Positions 1 to 7,779 of a stretch of 64,000 nucleotides of DNA are shown here, one piece after another. The position numbers and the translations under genes are program-made. Each line of letters opens with the position of its first letter. Position 1 is the stretch's first letter. The stretch is from Pseudomonas guangdongensis (lineage in GTDB: Bacteria; Pseudomonadota; Gammaproteobacteria; Pseudomonadales; Pseudomonadaceae): positions 310,001 through 374,000 of the forward strand of contig NZ_LT629780.1 in the NCBI RefSeq assembly GCF_900105885.1, in the 5' to 3' direction. The notes below the pieces were generated by a model. It made no database searches. It was not told the origin of the DNA and saw only the letters and a program-made list of their open reading frames with translations.

Positions 1-164
1 TCGCCGGCCTGCGCAGCCAGCACAAGCACATCGTCGCGCCCGGCATCGACAGCGCCGGCATGCTCACCAGCCTGTGGCAGACCGGCATCCATTACGTGCA
101 GGGCCCCTACCTGCAGGCCCCGGGGCCGCGCATGGACTACGACTTCGAGGCCGGCCAGGCCTGA
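1..164 (+). CDS. EAL-domain protein, 3' end (FimX-like)
   Basis: Only the last 53 or so codons are in the window; the frame is open from base 1 and ends with TGA at 162-164. The visible part contains VAPGIDSAGMLTSLW and GIHYVQGPYLQAPGPRMDYD, which is the usual C-terminus of Pseudomonas EAL (cyclic-di-GMP phosphodiesterase or c-di-GMP-binding) domains. The catalytic residues lie outside the window, so activity cannot be judged. From memory, fimX sits beside serB in Pseudomonas aeruginosa, and this tail with serB as the convergent neighbour fits FimX, a twitching-motility c-di-GMP receptor. The family is well supported; the specific name is an inference from context. Confidence 0.8.
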   Translation, partial: AGLRSQHKHIVAPGIDSAGMLTSLWQTGIHYVQGPYLQAPGPRMDYDFEAGQA

Positions 165-175
165 CACGAAAACGA

Positions 176-199
176 CGAGGGCGCCCACCGGCGCCCTCG
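176..199. terminator. Bidirectional hairpin terminator between the EAL gene and serB
   Basis: A perfect 10-bp inverted repeat (176-185 and 190-199) with a 4-nt loop sits between two convergent stop codons. There is no long T run, but the placement fits a shared terminator. Confidence 0.7.
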
Positions 200-223
200 C
201 TGCATGACGGTGCTGCGCGCGCC

Positions 224-1438
224 TTACTCGTGACCCTCGCGGTCGCGGTAGCCGAGCAGGTAGAGGATGCCGTCGAGGCCGAGGGTGGAGATCGCCTGCT
301 TGGCCGACTGCTTGACCAGCGGCTTGGCGCGGAACGCCACGCCCAGGCCGGCGATGGCCAGCATCGGCAGGTCGTTGGCGCCGTCGCCGACGGCGATGGT
401 CTGCTCCAGGCGCAGCCCCTCCTGCTCGGTGAGCTGGCGCAGCAGGTCGGCCTTGCGCTGGGCGTCGACGATCGGCTCCACCGCCACGCCGGTGACCTTG
501 CCGTCGACGATCTCCAGCTCGTTGGCGAACACGTAGTCGATGCCGAGCTGCCGCTGCAGCTGGCGGGCGAAGTAGGTGAAGCCGCCGGAGAGGATGGCGG
601 TCTTGTAGCCCAGGCGCTTGAGTTCGGCGAACAGCGTCTCGGCGCCCTCGGTCAGGCGCAGCGAGGCGCCGATGTCTTCCAGCACCTCCTCGGAGAGGCC
701 CTTGAGCAGCGCCAGGCGCTCCTTGAAGCTGGCGCGGAAATCCAGCTCGCCGCGCATCGCCCGCTCGGTGATCTCGGCGACCTGCTCGCCGACCCCGGCG
801 GCCTTGGCCAGCTCGTCGATCACCTCGGCCTCGATCAGCGTCGAGTCCATGTCGAACACCGCCAGACGGCGGTTGCGGCGGAACACGCTGTCGCGCTGGA
901 AGGCGATGTCGACGTTGAGTTCCTGGGCGACGCTGAGGAACTCGGCGCGCAGCGCCGCCGGGTCGGCCGGCTCGCCGCGCACCGAGAACTCGATGCAGCC
1001 CTTGCCCAGCTCGGCCGGCGTATCCAGCGGCATGCGCCCGGACAGGCGGTCGATGTGGTCGATGTTCAGCCCGTACTGGGCGGTGATCGAGCTGACCCGC
1101 TGCAGCTGCTCGGCGGTGACCTTGCGGGTCAGCAGGGTGACGATGTGGCGCGGCTTGCCCTGGCCGCCGACCCACTGCTGGTAGTCGGCCTCGGACACCG
1201 GGGTGAAGCGCACCTGCTGGTCCAGCTCGTAGGCGGTGAACAGCACGTCCTTGAGCACCGAGGAGGCCTGCGCGGTGGGCGGGATCTCCACCAGGATGCC
1301 GAAGGACAGGGTGTCGTGGATCACCGCCTGGCCGATATCGAGGATCTGCGCGCCGCCCTGGGCCAGCACCCCGGTGATGGCGGCGGTCAGCCCCGGGCGA
1401 TCTTCCCCGGTAATGTTGATCAGGACGATTTCACGCAC
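224..1438 (-). CDS. serB: Phosphoserine phosphatase SerB with N-terminal ACT domains
   Basis: Catalyses the last step of L-serine synthesis, hydrolysing O-phosphoserine in the cytoplasm. The N-terminal ~180 residues carry ACT-type regulatory sequence (GEDRPGLTAAITGVL near the start). The C-terminal HAD phosphatase domain has the nucleophile motif DMDST (Asp196 and Asp198), SGGF and GDGANDL. I chose the GTG at 1438 (404 aa, beginning MREIVLINITGEDRPGL as in pseudomonad SerB). An in-frame ATG at 1471 would add 11 poorly conserved residues. It is divergent from the ahpA/ytjB-like gene, an arrangement also known in E. coli (serB/ytjB). Function is very likely; the exact start is less certain. Confidence 0.95.
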   Translation of the reverse strand: MREIVLINITGEDRPGLTAAITGVLAQGGAQILDIGQAVIHDTLSFGILVEIPPTAQASSVLKDVLFTAYELDQQVRFTPVSEADYQQWVGGQGKPRHIVTLLTRKVTAEQLQRVSSITAQYGLNIDHIDRLSGRMPLDTPAELGKGCIEFSVRGEPADPAALRAEFLSVAQELNVDIAFQRDSVFRRNRRLAVFDMDSTLIEAEVIDELAKAAGVGEQVAEITERAMRGELDFRASFKERLALLKGLSEEVLEDIGASLRLTEGAETLFAELKRLGYKTAILSGGFTYFARQLQRQLGIDYVFANELEIVDGKVTGVAVEPIVDAQRKADLLRQLTEQEGLRLEQTIAVGDGANDLPMLAIAGLGVAFRAKPLVKQSAKQAISTLGLDGILYLLGYRDREGHE

Positions 1439-1569
1439 GGCGCACCCCCGCAAGGCAGAAAAGTCCGGCATTCTACCCGCAATCCAACCCGTCTGGCAGC
1501 GCGCTTTGCCGGCGCCTCGGCGCCACGGCTATACTCGCCGTCCTTCATTTTCTAGCCGAGTCCCCACTC

Positions 1570-3219
1570 GTGAGCCGGCCCGTGCCAGTCAAGCCCGACA
1601 ACTTCTTCGTTCTGCTGCTCAACGCCCTGCGCAACCGCCGGGTGCCCATCGCCCTGCGCATCGTCAGCCACAGCCTGATCCTGCTGGCACTGGCCATGCT
1701 GGTCTTCGTCTGGATCATGGGCCTGCAGCTGCGCCAGGCCACCGCGCAGCAGGCCAGCGCCGTGGGCCAGAGCCTGCAGCAGCAGGCCGTCGCCTCGGCC
1801 ACCGAGCTGATGGTGGCCAACGACCTGCTCAGTCTCAACGTGATGCTCGACAAGCTGGTGCAGAACCCGCTGGTCTCCTACGCGGCGATCTACGCCAGCG
1901 ACAAGCGCCTGATCGCCGAGGCCGGCCAGCGCCCGCAGGGCAGCCTGCCGCCGCTGGCCGACAACCAGAGCACCTTCAGCGCGCCGATTCCCCGCGAGGT
2001 GGCGGCCGCCCAGCTGTACCTGAGCCTGGACATGCAGCAGTTCCGCCAGCCGATGACCCTCAGCCTGCAGAACATGGGGCTGCTGGCGGCGATCGTCCTC
2101 GCCCTCGCCCTGGCCCTCAGCCTGCGCCTGGGCAGCCGCCTGAGCCTGCCGCTGCTGCAGTTGCGCCTGTGGCTGCGCGACCCGGTGGATGTCGCTCCGG
2201 CCATCGAGCGCCAGGACGAGATCGGCGACCTGGCCCGCCAGCTGCAGGCCCGCCTGGGCCCGGAGATTCCCGAGCCGGCCGAGATCGACCCGCTCGCCGA
2301 GGGCGACGACGAGCTGTTCGCCGCCCTGGAGGATGTCCTGGAAGAACGCCCGCCGCGCAAGCCGGCACCCGCGGCGGCGCCAGCCCCGGCCGCCGCACCG
2401 CCACGAGCCGCCGCCAGGGCGCCGCGCGGGCCGATCGAGCCTGACTTCGACCTGGACTTCGCTCTCGACCTCGACAGCGAAAGCCCGCCGCTCGCGGCCA
2501 AGGCACGTCCCGCCGCAGCCGCCAAGCCGGCAGCCGCGGCGGTCGAGCGTCCTGGCGCCCGCCTGGCCGGCGACGACTTCGACCTGGATGCCGACGACCT
2601 CGGCCTGGATCTCGACTTCGCCGAACTGGCCGCCCCCCTGCCGCTGCCGGTGGTGCACAGCGCCGTGCTGTCGATCCAGCTCGGCTCCCAGGAAGAGCTG
2701 CACCGCCTGCCGCGCCAGCGCCTGCTCGAACTGCTGCAGCGCTACCGCGACTGTCTGGCGCAGGCCAGCCGCCTGTATCACGGCCAGCTCCACAACCTCA
2801 ACGACGGCGGCAGCCTGCTGCTGTTCCACAGCGACCAGCCGGGCGAGCCCTACCTGACCCGCGCGCTGTGCTGCGGCGAGCTGCTGCGCGCGCTCGGCCA
2901 CGCCCTGCAGGTGGAGATCGCCGACAGCGGCCTGACCCTGCACCTGCAGCTCGGCCTCAGCCACGGCGACGACCTGCACGGCCTCGACCCGGCACAGCTG
3001 CTGCAACAGCCCGTCTGCCGCAGCGCCATCGAGCTGGGCGGCCACAGCCGCAACCTGCTACTGCTCGACCGCGATCTCAGCCTCGACCCGCAGGTGCGCA
3101 GCCAGGCACGCATCCGCGCCATCGCCGCGCCGAGCGGCGCCAGCTGCGTCGAACGCCTGCAGGAGCCCCTGCCGGCACGTCTGGAGCAACACCTGGGACA
3201 GATGCTGCGCCCGCGCTGA
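1570..3219 (+). CDS. AhpA/YtjB (Smp)-family membrane protein with acidic linker and cyclase-like C-terminus
   Basis: 549 aa starting at GTG. One N-terminal hydrophobic segment (about residues 29-50, HSLILLALAMLVFVWIMGLQ) is followed by a periplasmic sensor-like stretch and a second membrane segment (about 160-185), giving the topology of the YtjB/Smp family encoded next to serB. After this comes a low-complexity Ala/Pro region and repeated acidic motifs (DFDLDF, FALDLDSE, FDLDADD, LDLDF). The last ~190 residues resemble a class III nucleotide-cyclase fold (LYHGQLHNLNDGGSLLLF at the place of the usual GDG-containing strand), but the metal-binding Asp residues are not evident, so it is probably non-catalytic. 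Molecular function is not established; the family and synteny call are good. Confidence 0.75.
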   Translation: MSRPVPVKPDNFFVLLLNALRNRRVPIALRIVSHSLILLALAMLVFVWIMGLQLRQATAQQASAVGQSLQQQAVASATELMVANDLLSLNVMLDKLVQNPLVSYAAIYASDKRLIAEAGQRPQGSLPPLADNQSTFSAPIPREVAAAQLYLSLDMQQFRQPMTLSLQNMGLLAAIVLALALALSLRLGSRLSLPLLQLRLWLRDPVDVAPAIERQDEIGDLARQLQARLGPEIPEPAEIDPLAEGDDELFAALEDVLEERPPRKPAPAAAPAPAAAPPRAAARAPRGPIEPDFDLDFALDLDSESPPLAAKARPAAAAKPAAAAVERPGARLAGDDFDLDADDLGLDLDFAELAAPLPLPVVHSAVLSIQLGSQEELHRLPRQRLLELLQRYRDCLAQASRLYHGQLHNLNDGGSLLLFHSDQPGEPYLTRALCCGELLRALGHALQVEIADSGLTLHLQLGLSHGDDLHGLDPAQLLQQPVCRSAIELGGHSRNLLLLDRDLSLDPQVRSQARIRAIAAPSGASCVERLQEPLPARLEQHLGQMLRPR

Positions 3220-3257
3220 ACGTCCCGGTGCAGCAGGCGCCGGTCGGACGCAGATAC

Positions 3258-3295
3258 GCAAACGCCGTTTCCCGGTCAAGGAAACGGCGTTTTGC
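3258..3295. terminator. Rho-independent terminator, bidirectional
   Basis: The stem AAACGCCGTTTCC (3260-3272) pairs with GGAAACGGCGTTT (3280-3292) around a 7-nt loop. A/T runs on each side make it usable by the rightward ahpA-like gene and by the leftward transporter operon. Confidence 0.85.
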
Positions 3296-3342
3296 ATGGT
3301 GCAGATACCAGCGCGTGCAGCGAGCGCCCCGCGCCTGCCGGC

Positions 3343-4065
3343 TCAGAAGCGATACACCTCGCCCGCGCCCGCCGCCGGGGACACCACCGGGATGCGCGGC
3401 TCGGCGCTCGGCGGCGCGCTGCGCCGCGGCTGCGGTCGCTGACGGGCAGGCGTCGCGGCCGGCGCGGCGGCGCTGGCCGGCATGGCCTTGACCGCCTCGG
3501 CGATCAGTCCGGCGAGTTCCTGCAGCAGCTCGCTCTGCACCCGCAGCTGGTTGACCATCGAGCCGGTGTGCGGGCGCTCCAGACGCACCACGCGGCTGCC
3601 GCGCATCTGCCCCTGGGCGTCGAGCAGGCGCCACTGCGCCTCCAGCACCGCCGCCTGCTGGGGGCCGGAGTCGAGGCGGTCGATGTTCAGCAGCACCTGC
3701 ACCTCGGGCTTGAAGCCGATCCGGTCCGGGTAGAGGGCCAGCCGGCTGCTGTCCAGCCGCGCGGCCAGCTGGCGCAGCAGCAGGCGGGCGATGTCGTCTT
3801 CCAGGCTGCCGGCCCAGCGCGCCTCGCGGCTCACGCTCAGGTTGCCGTCGAGCTGGCGCTGCACCACCGACTCGCGCTTGAGGTAGTCGGCCACCTGCAG
3901 CGGGCCGAGCAGCACGGCGACGCCGCGATTGTCCTCGGGCAGCACCGGGTTGCCCTGCTGCAGCTGGTAGAAGTGCGCCGGCGGGCTGGCGACGCAGCCG
4001 CTCAGGGCCAGCAGCCCGGCGAGCGAGACAGTCGAGAGAAAGGCGCTCAAGCGCGGAAAACCCAT
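3343..4065 (-). CDS. PqiC/YmbA-like lipoprotein, ABC-type transport auxiliary component
   Basis: 240 aa outer-membrane lipoprotein. The N-terminus MGFPRLSAFLSTVSL is a signal peptide leading to a lipobox LALSGC with the acylated Cys at ~24. The mature part contains FYQL near the start and a DxLxRLLLRQLAARL-like segment typical of the PqiC/'ABC-type transport auxiliary lipoprotein' family (DUF330), which partners MCE proteins. The last ~50 residues are Ala/Pro/Arg-rich. I chose the ATG at 4065 because GGTGA lies 7 nt upstream; the ATG at 4071, 1 nt after the stop of the MCE gene, is an alternative. Last gene of a leftward permease-ATPase-MCE-lipoprotein operon. Confidence 0.85.
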   Translation of the reverse strand: MGFPRLSAFLSTVSLAGLLALSGCVASPPAHFYQLQQGNPVLPEDNRGVAVLLGPLQVADYLKRESVVQRQLDGNLSVSREARWAGSLEDDIARLLLRQLAARLDSSRLALYPDRIGFKPEVQVLLNIDRLDSGPQQAAVLEAQWRLLDAQGQMRGSRVVRLERPHTGSMVNQLRVQSELLQELAGLIAEAVKAMPASAAAPAATPARQRPQPRRSAPPSAEPRIPVVSPAAGAGEVYRF

Positions 4066-4072
4066 GGGCATT

Positions 4073-5023
4073 TCACCGTTTATTGCCAAAGATGAGCGAT
4101 TCGGGGTGCTGTTCGAGGCTTTCCGCCGTGCGCTGCAGGGCCTTACCGGCCCGCTCCAGCTCCCCGAGGGACTTGAGCATCTGGAACTGGAGTTCGGATT
4201 CCGGCCCCAGGGTGCGCCGCGCATCGCCGGCCAGCCCCTCCATCTGCTCCAGCGTGTGCTGCGCGCCCTGCACTGCCAGGCGGATATCGCCGAGTGCCGC
4301 GCGCAGCTCCTCGCTGCCCTGGCGCGCATTATCCAGCATTGGCGGGAGTTGTCGCTGCAGTTGTTGAGTCAGCCCCTCAAGATTGTGCAGGGTCTGCCCC
4401 AGGCTGCTCAGCCCGGCCTGCAGCTCGGGCGAGGCGCTGAGCCGCTCCAGCGCCTGCAGGGTGTTGTTGGCCGAGGTCAGCATCTCGCGCAGCGGCATCT
4501 CGCGCAGGCTGCCGAGCAGCTCGCGCAGCACGTCGGCGGCCTGGTCGACCCGTGAGGGCACGCTGGGGATCGCCGGCAGGTCGATCTCGCTGCTCTCGCG
4601 CACATAGCCCGGCTGGCCGGGGAACAGGTCGAGGGCGACGATCGACTTGCCGGTCAGCAGGCTCTGGGTCTGCAGCTGGGCGCGCAGGCCGCGACGCTCC
4701 ACCAGCCGCTCGACCATCTGGTCGAAGCTGCCGCCGTCGCGGCCGACCGCCGGGTCGAGGCGCAGCACCACCGGAATCACCACGTCCTTGAGTTCGCGGT
4801 CGTAGCCCAGGCGGATCTCGCGCACGGTGCCGACCTTGACCCCGCGATAGGTGACGTCGGCGCCGACGTCGAGGCCGTCCAGCGCACCGGTGAAGTAGAC
4901 GACATAGTCGCTGGGCTGGCTGAACCAGTTGTCGCGGCCGAGCAGCAGCAGGGCGCCGGCCAGCAGGGCGATGCCGCCGAGCAGGAAGGCGCCGATCCAG
5001 AAGGGTTTGCGGGTTTCGCTCAT
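4073..5023 (-). CDS. MCE/MlaD-family lipid-transport protein
   Basis: 316 aa, starting MSETRKPFWIGAFLLGG. One N-terminal transmembrane anchor (about residues 10-30) is followed by a single MCE domain (YVVYFTGALDGLDVGADVTYRGVKVGTVREI at about 45-75). A long helical tail has regularly spaced Leu/Gln residues, as in single-MCE PqiB/MlaD-like proteins that carry lipids across the periplasm. The open frame extends 28 codons upstream of the chosen ATG, but that stretch is low quality and lies in the boundary of the adjoining insertion element. The element separates this gene from its ATPase and permease, so its expression may now depend on read-through or on a promoter in the element. Confidence 0.88.
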   Translation of the reverse strand: MSETRKPFWIGAFLLGGIALLAGALLLLGRDNWFSQPSDYVVYFTGALDGLDVGADVTYRGVKVGTVREIRLGYDRELKDVVIPVVLRLDPAVGRDGGSFDQMVERLVERRGLRAQLQTQSLLTGKSIVALDLFPGQPGYVRESSEIDLPAIPSVPSRVDQAADVLRELLGSLREMPLREMLTSANNTLQALERLSASPELQAGLSSLGQTLHNLEGLTQQLQRQLPPMLDNARQGSEELRAALGDIRLAVQGAQHTLEQMEGLAGDARRTLGPESELQFQMLKSLGELERAGKALQRTAESLEQHPESLIFGNKR

Positions 5024-5033
5024 CTCAGCACTG

Positions 5034-6353
5034 CTATCGAAAAGGTGAACACAGGTGTTCAGCTGTTTCTTCCTGCCCCGACGCGCCTTGTTGGCCGCAT
5101 TCGTCACTGACAGGCGTCACTTTCCCGGCTACAGCGAGGACCCTCCCCGCCGCAGCGCCGCCGTTACCGGTCGGTCTCGCCACGGGTAGCGCAGTTTCGG
5201 TTGCGAGCCGTTTCAGGTTACACGCAGCGTTGAAGCCCCGGTCGTGGCATGTGCCGCAGTCGGCGCACGTCCACTCCCGGTCTTTCAGCGTCAGTGCCTC
5301 GTTTTTCCAGCCGCAGGCCGAACAGAGCCGGCTGCTCGGATACCAGCGATCCGCCACCACCAGGCGCGTGCCATAGCGCAGCACCTTGTAGCTCATCTGC
5401 TGGCGGAACAGCACAAAGCCCACATCGCTGATCGCACGGGATAACCGGTCGTTGGCCAGCATGCCCTTGACGTTCAGATCCTCGATCACTACCGCTTGGT
5501 TTTCGCGGCAGAGCGTCGTGGTGAGCCTGTGGGTGAAGTCCACTCTGATATTGGCAATGCGGCGATGCAGCCTTGCCAAGGTCGCAGTGGACTTGCGACG
5601 GTTGTTAGACACCGGAAGCTGAGTGCCTTTCGGCAGCCGGGCGCCCAGGGTAAAGCCGGCCGCCATCTTGGCGGCTTCCAGCTTGCGACTGAGTCGCCGG
5701 CTGCGGATTTTCAGGCGGCGCAGGGCGGCCCTGAGCGGCTTCGGTGCCTGGATGCTTTCGCCGCTGGAGAGTGTGGCAACGGATTTGAGGCCGAGATCCA
5801 CGCCCACGGTGCCGTGGGCAGTGCGCCGGCGCTGCGCCTGGTGCTCGGGGACATCCACCTGGATCGCCACGAACCAGCGATCAGCGCTGCGCGATACGGT
5901 CGCGCCGAGGATCTTGCCCTCGAAGCGAAGCGCCTCGGTCATCGCCACGACGCCGATCTTCGGCAGACGGATGCGCTTACCGTCCAGGCTGAACTTGTCG
6001 TTGGCGACATAGAAGCTGTCGCGGCAGCGGCCCTTCTTCTTGAAGCGCGGCTCGTGCCCCCGCCGCCCGGCCTGGACGTCCGCAAAGAACGTGGACAAGG
6101 CCGTGGCCAGATGCGCAAACGGCTGGGCATGGGCATCCCGATGGATGTCCTTGAGCCAGGGATAGAGGTCGTACTTGATGGCGTTGAACTGCTTCTTCAG
6201 CACCATCGCGGTCGGTTTGCCGCCGGCGGCATACTGCTTGCCCCACTCGTCCAGCGCCCAGTTCCATACCTTGCGCGCCGTGCCGCAGGCACGCACAAAG
6301 TAGTCCGCCTGGTCGGCAGTTGGGCGTAGGGCGATCTTGTGGGTCAGGTGCAT
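5034..6353 (-). CDS. tnpB: RNA-guided endonuclease TnpB of the IS607-type element
   Basis: 439 aa from the ATG at 6353 (MHLTHKIALRPTADQADYF), preceded by AAGGAG. The N-terminal OrfB_IS605 helix-turn-helix region is followed by a RuvC-like nuclease with all three acidic positions visible: Asp in GVDLGLKS, Glu in VIEDLNVKGM and Asp in CHDRGFNAACNL. A zinc-finger insertion has CSACGW and CADCGTC. By homology TnpB is an RNA-guided DNA nuclease that uses an omegaRNA from the element's right end to cut the empty site and favour retention. The start overlaps the recombinase stop by 10 nt. The last ~30 residues diverge and run to the element's end. It appears intact, unlike its tnpA. Confidence 0.92.
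   Translation of the reverse strand: MHLTHKIALRPTADQADYFVRACGTARKVWNWALDEWGKQYAAGGKPTAMVLKKQFNAIKYDLYPWLKDIHRDAHAQPFAHLATALSTFFADVQAGRRGHEPRFKKKGRCRDSFYVANDKFSLDGKRIRLPKIGVVAMTEALRFEGKILGATVSRSADRWFVAIQVDVPEHQAQRRRTAHGTVGVDLGLKSVATLSSGESIQAPKPLRAALRRLKIRSRRLSRKLEAAKMAAGFTLGARLPKGTQLPVSNNRRKSTATLARLHRRIANIRVDFTHRLTTTLCRENQAVVIEDLNVKGMLANDRLSRAISDVGFVLFRQQMSYKVLRYGTRLVVADRWYPSSRLCSACGWKNEALTLKDREWTCADCGTCHDRGFNAACNLKRLATETALPVARPTGNGGAAAGRVLAVAGKVTPVSDECGQQGASGQEETAEHLCSPFR
5046..5061. repeat. Palindrome near the right end of the IS607-type element
   Basis: TGAACAC (5046-5052) and GTGTTCA (5055-5061) form a 7-bp hairpin with a 2-nt gap inside the last codons of tnpB. Its place fits the 3' end of an omegaRNA or the element end; the function is inferred. 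Confidence 0.45.
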
Positions 6354-6969
6354 GATGGCTCGTTCTCCTTGAGCGCTTCGTCGAGCCTCTTGCGGTAGTT
6401 TTTCAACCCGTCGAGCCGTGCCGAGAAACAATGCGTGATGGTCATCAGGTCTTGCACCATTTCCTGCTCGGGAGACAGGCGCTCTTGATTGAGTACCAGG
6501 ATTTCGCAGCCGTTCGATAGTGCATAATGCTTGAACCTGTCAAAACCGAAGCGGGTCAGTCGATCACGGTGCGCCAGAATCAAGACCTTGACCTCACCGC
6601 AACCAATCGAGTCCATCAGAACGAGAAACTTTTTACGCTTGAATTTCAAGTCCCCGCCGACTTCCTCGACAAACTCGACGCCAGCCAACCCGCGAGCAAC
6701 CACTAATTCCTCGATACCCTGCGCTGAATGGCTAGGTCAGACCGCTGCTCAGCGCTGGAGACGCGGCAGTACGCGATTTGGCACACAGGCTCACCGACAG
6801 GCTGCTGCAGGCCGAGGAACTCACGAATCTGGCGCTCGGTATAGCAGCGCCGATTGGTGACTGTACGCACAATGGGCAACAGGCACCCTTCGCGCTCCCA
6901 GCGTTGCAGTGTCTTGACGGTGACGCCCAGCCGCTTCGCGGCTGGGCCAGTGCTTATAGTGTTTTCCAT
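6344..6969 (-). pseudogene. tnpA: IS607-type serine recombinase TnpA, frameshifted
   Basis: The 5' part (from the ATG at 6969) encodes a MerR-like helix-turn-helix (STGPAAKRLGVTVKTLQRWE) and the serine-recombinase start YCRVSSAEQRSDLAIQRR with the candidate nucleophile Ser. The frame then stops at ~6705. The rest of the catalytic domain (ELVVARGLAGVEFVEEVGG, then KVLILAHRDRLTRFGFDRFK) continues in the -1 frame from about 6715 to the TGA at 6344. One missing base near 6715 would explain this. No convincing slippery heptamer is seen and IS607 elements are not known to use programmed frameshifting, so I call it a pseudogene. The element would then be unable to move on its own. Confidence 0.8.
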
Positions 6970-7012
6970 AAGTACACTCAAAAATTAAAAAGCACTATGC
7001 GAAATAGCAGAT

Positions 7013-7777
7013 TCAAGCTCTTTGGAGGGCCGGCTCGCCACGGCGCAGGAAACGCTGCACCTCCGGCGGGCCGGCGTCGAGCAGTTGCCGCAGCGGGCCG
7101 AGGGCGATCTGGGTACGCGTGCGGTTGTCGAGGAACAGGCAGGTGTCGGCCACCCGGTAGATGCTCGGCAGCTCGTGGGTGACCAGCACGATGCTGGCGC
7201 CCAGGCTGTCGCGCAGTTCGAGGATCAGTTCGTCGAGCGCCTGGCAGCTGAGCGGATCGAGGCCGGCCGAGGGCTCGTCGAAGAACAGGATTTCCGGATC
7301 CAGAGCCAGCGCGCGGGCCAGCCCGGCGCGCTTGCGCATGCCGCCGGACAGCTCGGCCGGGTACAGCCCGTCGCAGCCGGGCAGGCCGACCAGGGCCAGC
7401 TTGAGGGCGGCCAGTTCGGCCCGTTCGGCGCGGCTCAGCTGCGGGTGGTAGGCGGCCAGAGGCAGGGCGATGTTCTCCGCCAGGGTCATGCCGCTCCACA
7501 GCGCGCCGTTCTGGTAGAGCACGCCGAAGTGCCGCTGCAGGCTGGCGCGGCGATCCTCGTCGTTGGCCCAGAAGTCCTCGCCACGGAACAGCACCCGCCC
7601 GGCCAGTGGCGCCTGCAGGCCGATCAGGTGGCGCAGCAGGGTGCTCTTGCCGCAGCCGCTGCCGCCCATCACCACGAACACCTCGCCGCGGCGGATGGCG
7701 AAGTTCAGGTCGTGCTGGATCACCTTGCGCCCGTAGCCGGCGCTGAGGTTCTCCACGCGCAGCAGCGCCTCGTCCAT
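7013..7777 (-). CDS. ABC transporter ATP-binding protein (MlaF-like)
   Basis: 254 aa beginning MDEALLRVENLSAGYGR. Walker A is GGSGCGKST, the signature is LSGGMRKRAGLARALALDP and Walker B is EILFFDEPSAGLDP, followed by the H-loop THELPS. The LSGGM signature and overall layout are typical of the MlaF/Ttg2A class that energises MCE lipid transporters. The start lies 2 nt after the stop of the permease, so the two are translationally coupled. The stop codon (7013) lies within ~50 bp of the IS607-type insertion, so the last few residues could have been altered by it. Confidence 0.93.
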   Translation of the reverse strand: MDEALLRVENLSAGYGRKVIQHDLNFAIRRGEVFVVMGGSGCGKSTLLRHLIGLQAPLAGRVLFRGEDFWANDEDRRASLQRHFGVLYQNGALWSGMTLAENIALPLAAYHPQLSRAERAELAALKLALVGLPGCDGLYPAELSGGMRKRAGLARALALDPEILFFDEPSAGLDPLSCQALDELILELRDSLGASIVLVTHELPSIYRVADTCLFLDNRTRTQIALGPLRQLLDAGPPEVQRFLRRGEPALQRA

Positions 7778-7779
7778 GT

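Larger units (their letters stand above)
5034..6981 (-). mobile_element. IS607-type insertion (serine-recombinase tnpA + tnpB)
   Basis: A tnpA-tnpB pair is inserted between the ATPase and MCE genes of one transporter operon, reading in the same direction as the operon. The family is assigned from the MerR-like HTH/serine resolvase TnpA, which is specific to IS607, and its overlap with tnpB. The outer ends are approximate: such elements leave no target duplication and usually lack inverted repeats. A short palindrome at 5046-5061 lies close to the right end. The left end must lie between the recombinase start (6969) and the ATPase stop (7013). Confidence 0.75.

Noticed and set aside
74..3045. 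Long reading frames opposite serB and opposite the AhpA-like gene (74-1555 plus; 1552-3045 minus)
   Set aside because: They are antisense to well-supported genes, lack domains and reflect the high GC content, which leaves few stops in the opposite frames.
6344..6981. Programmed -1 frameshift as a way to make IS607 TnpA
   Set aside because: No convincing slippery heptamer or stimulatory structure is seen at ~6715 and IS607 recombinases are normally made from one frame, so a base loss is simpler.
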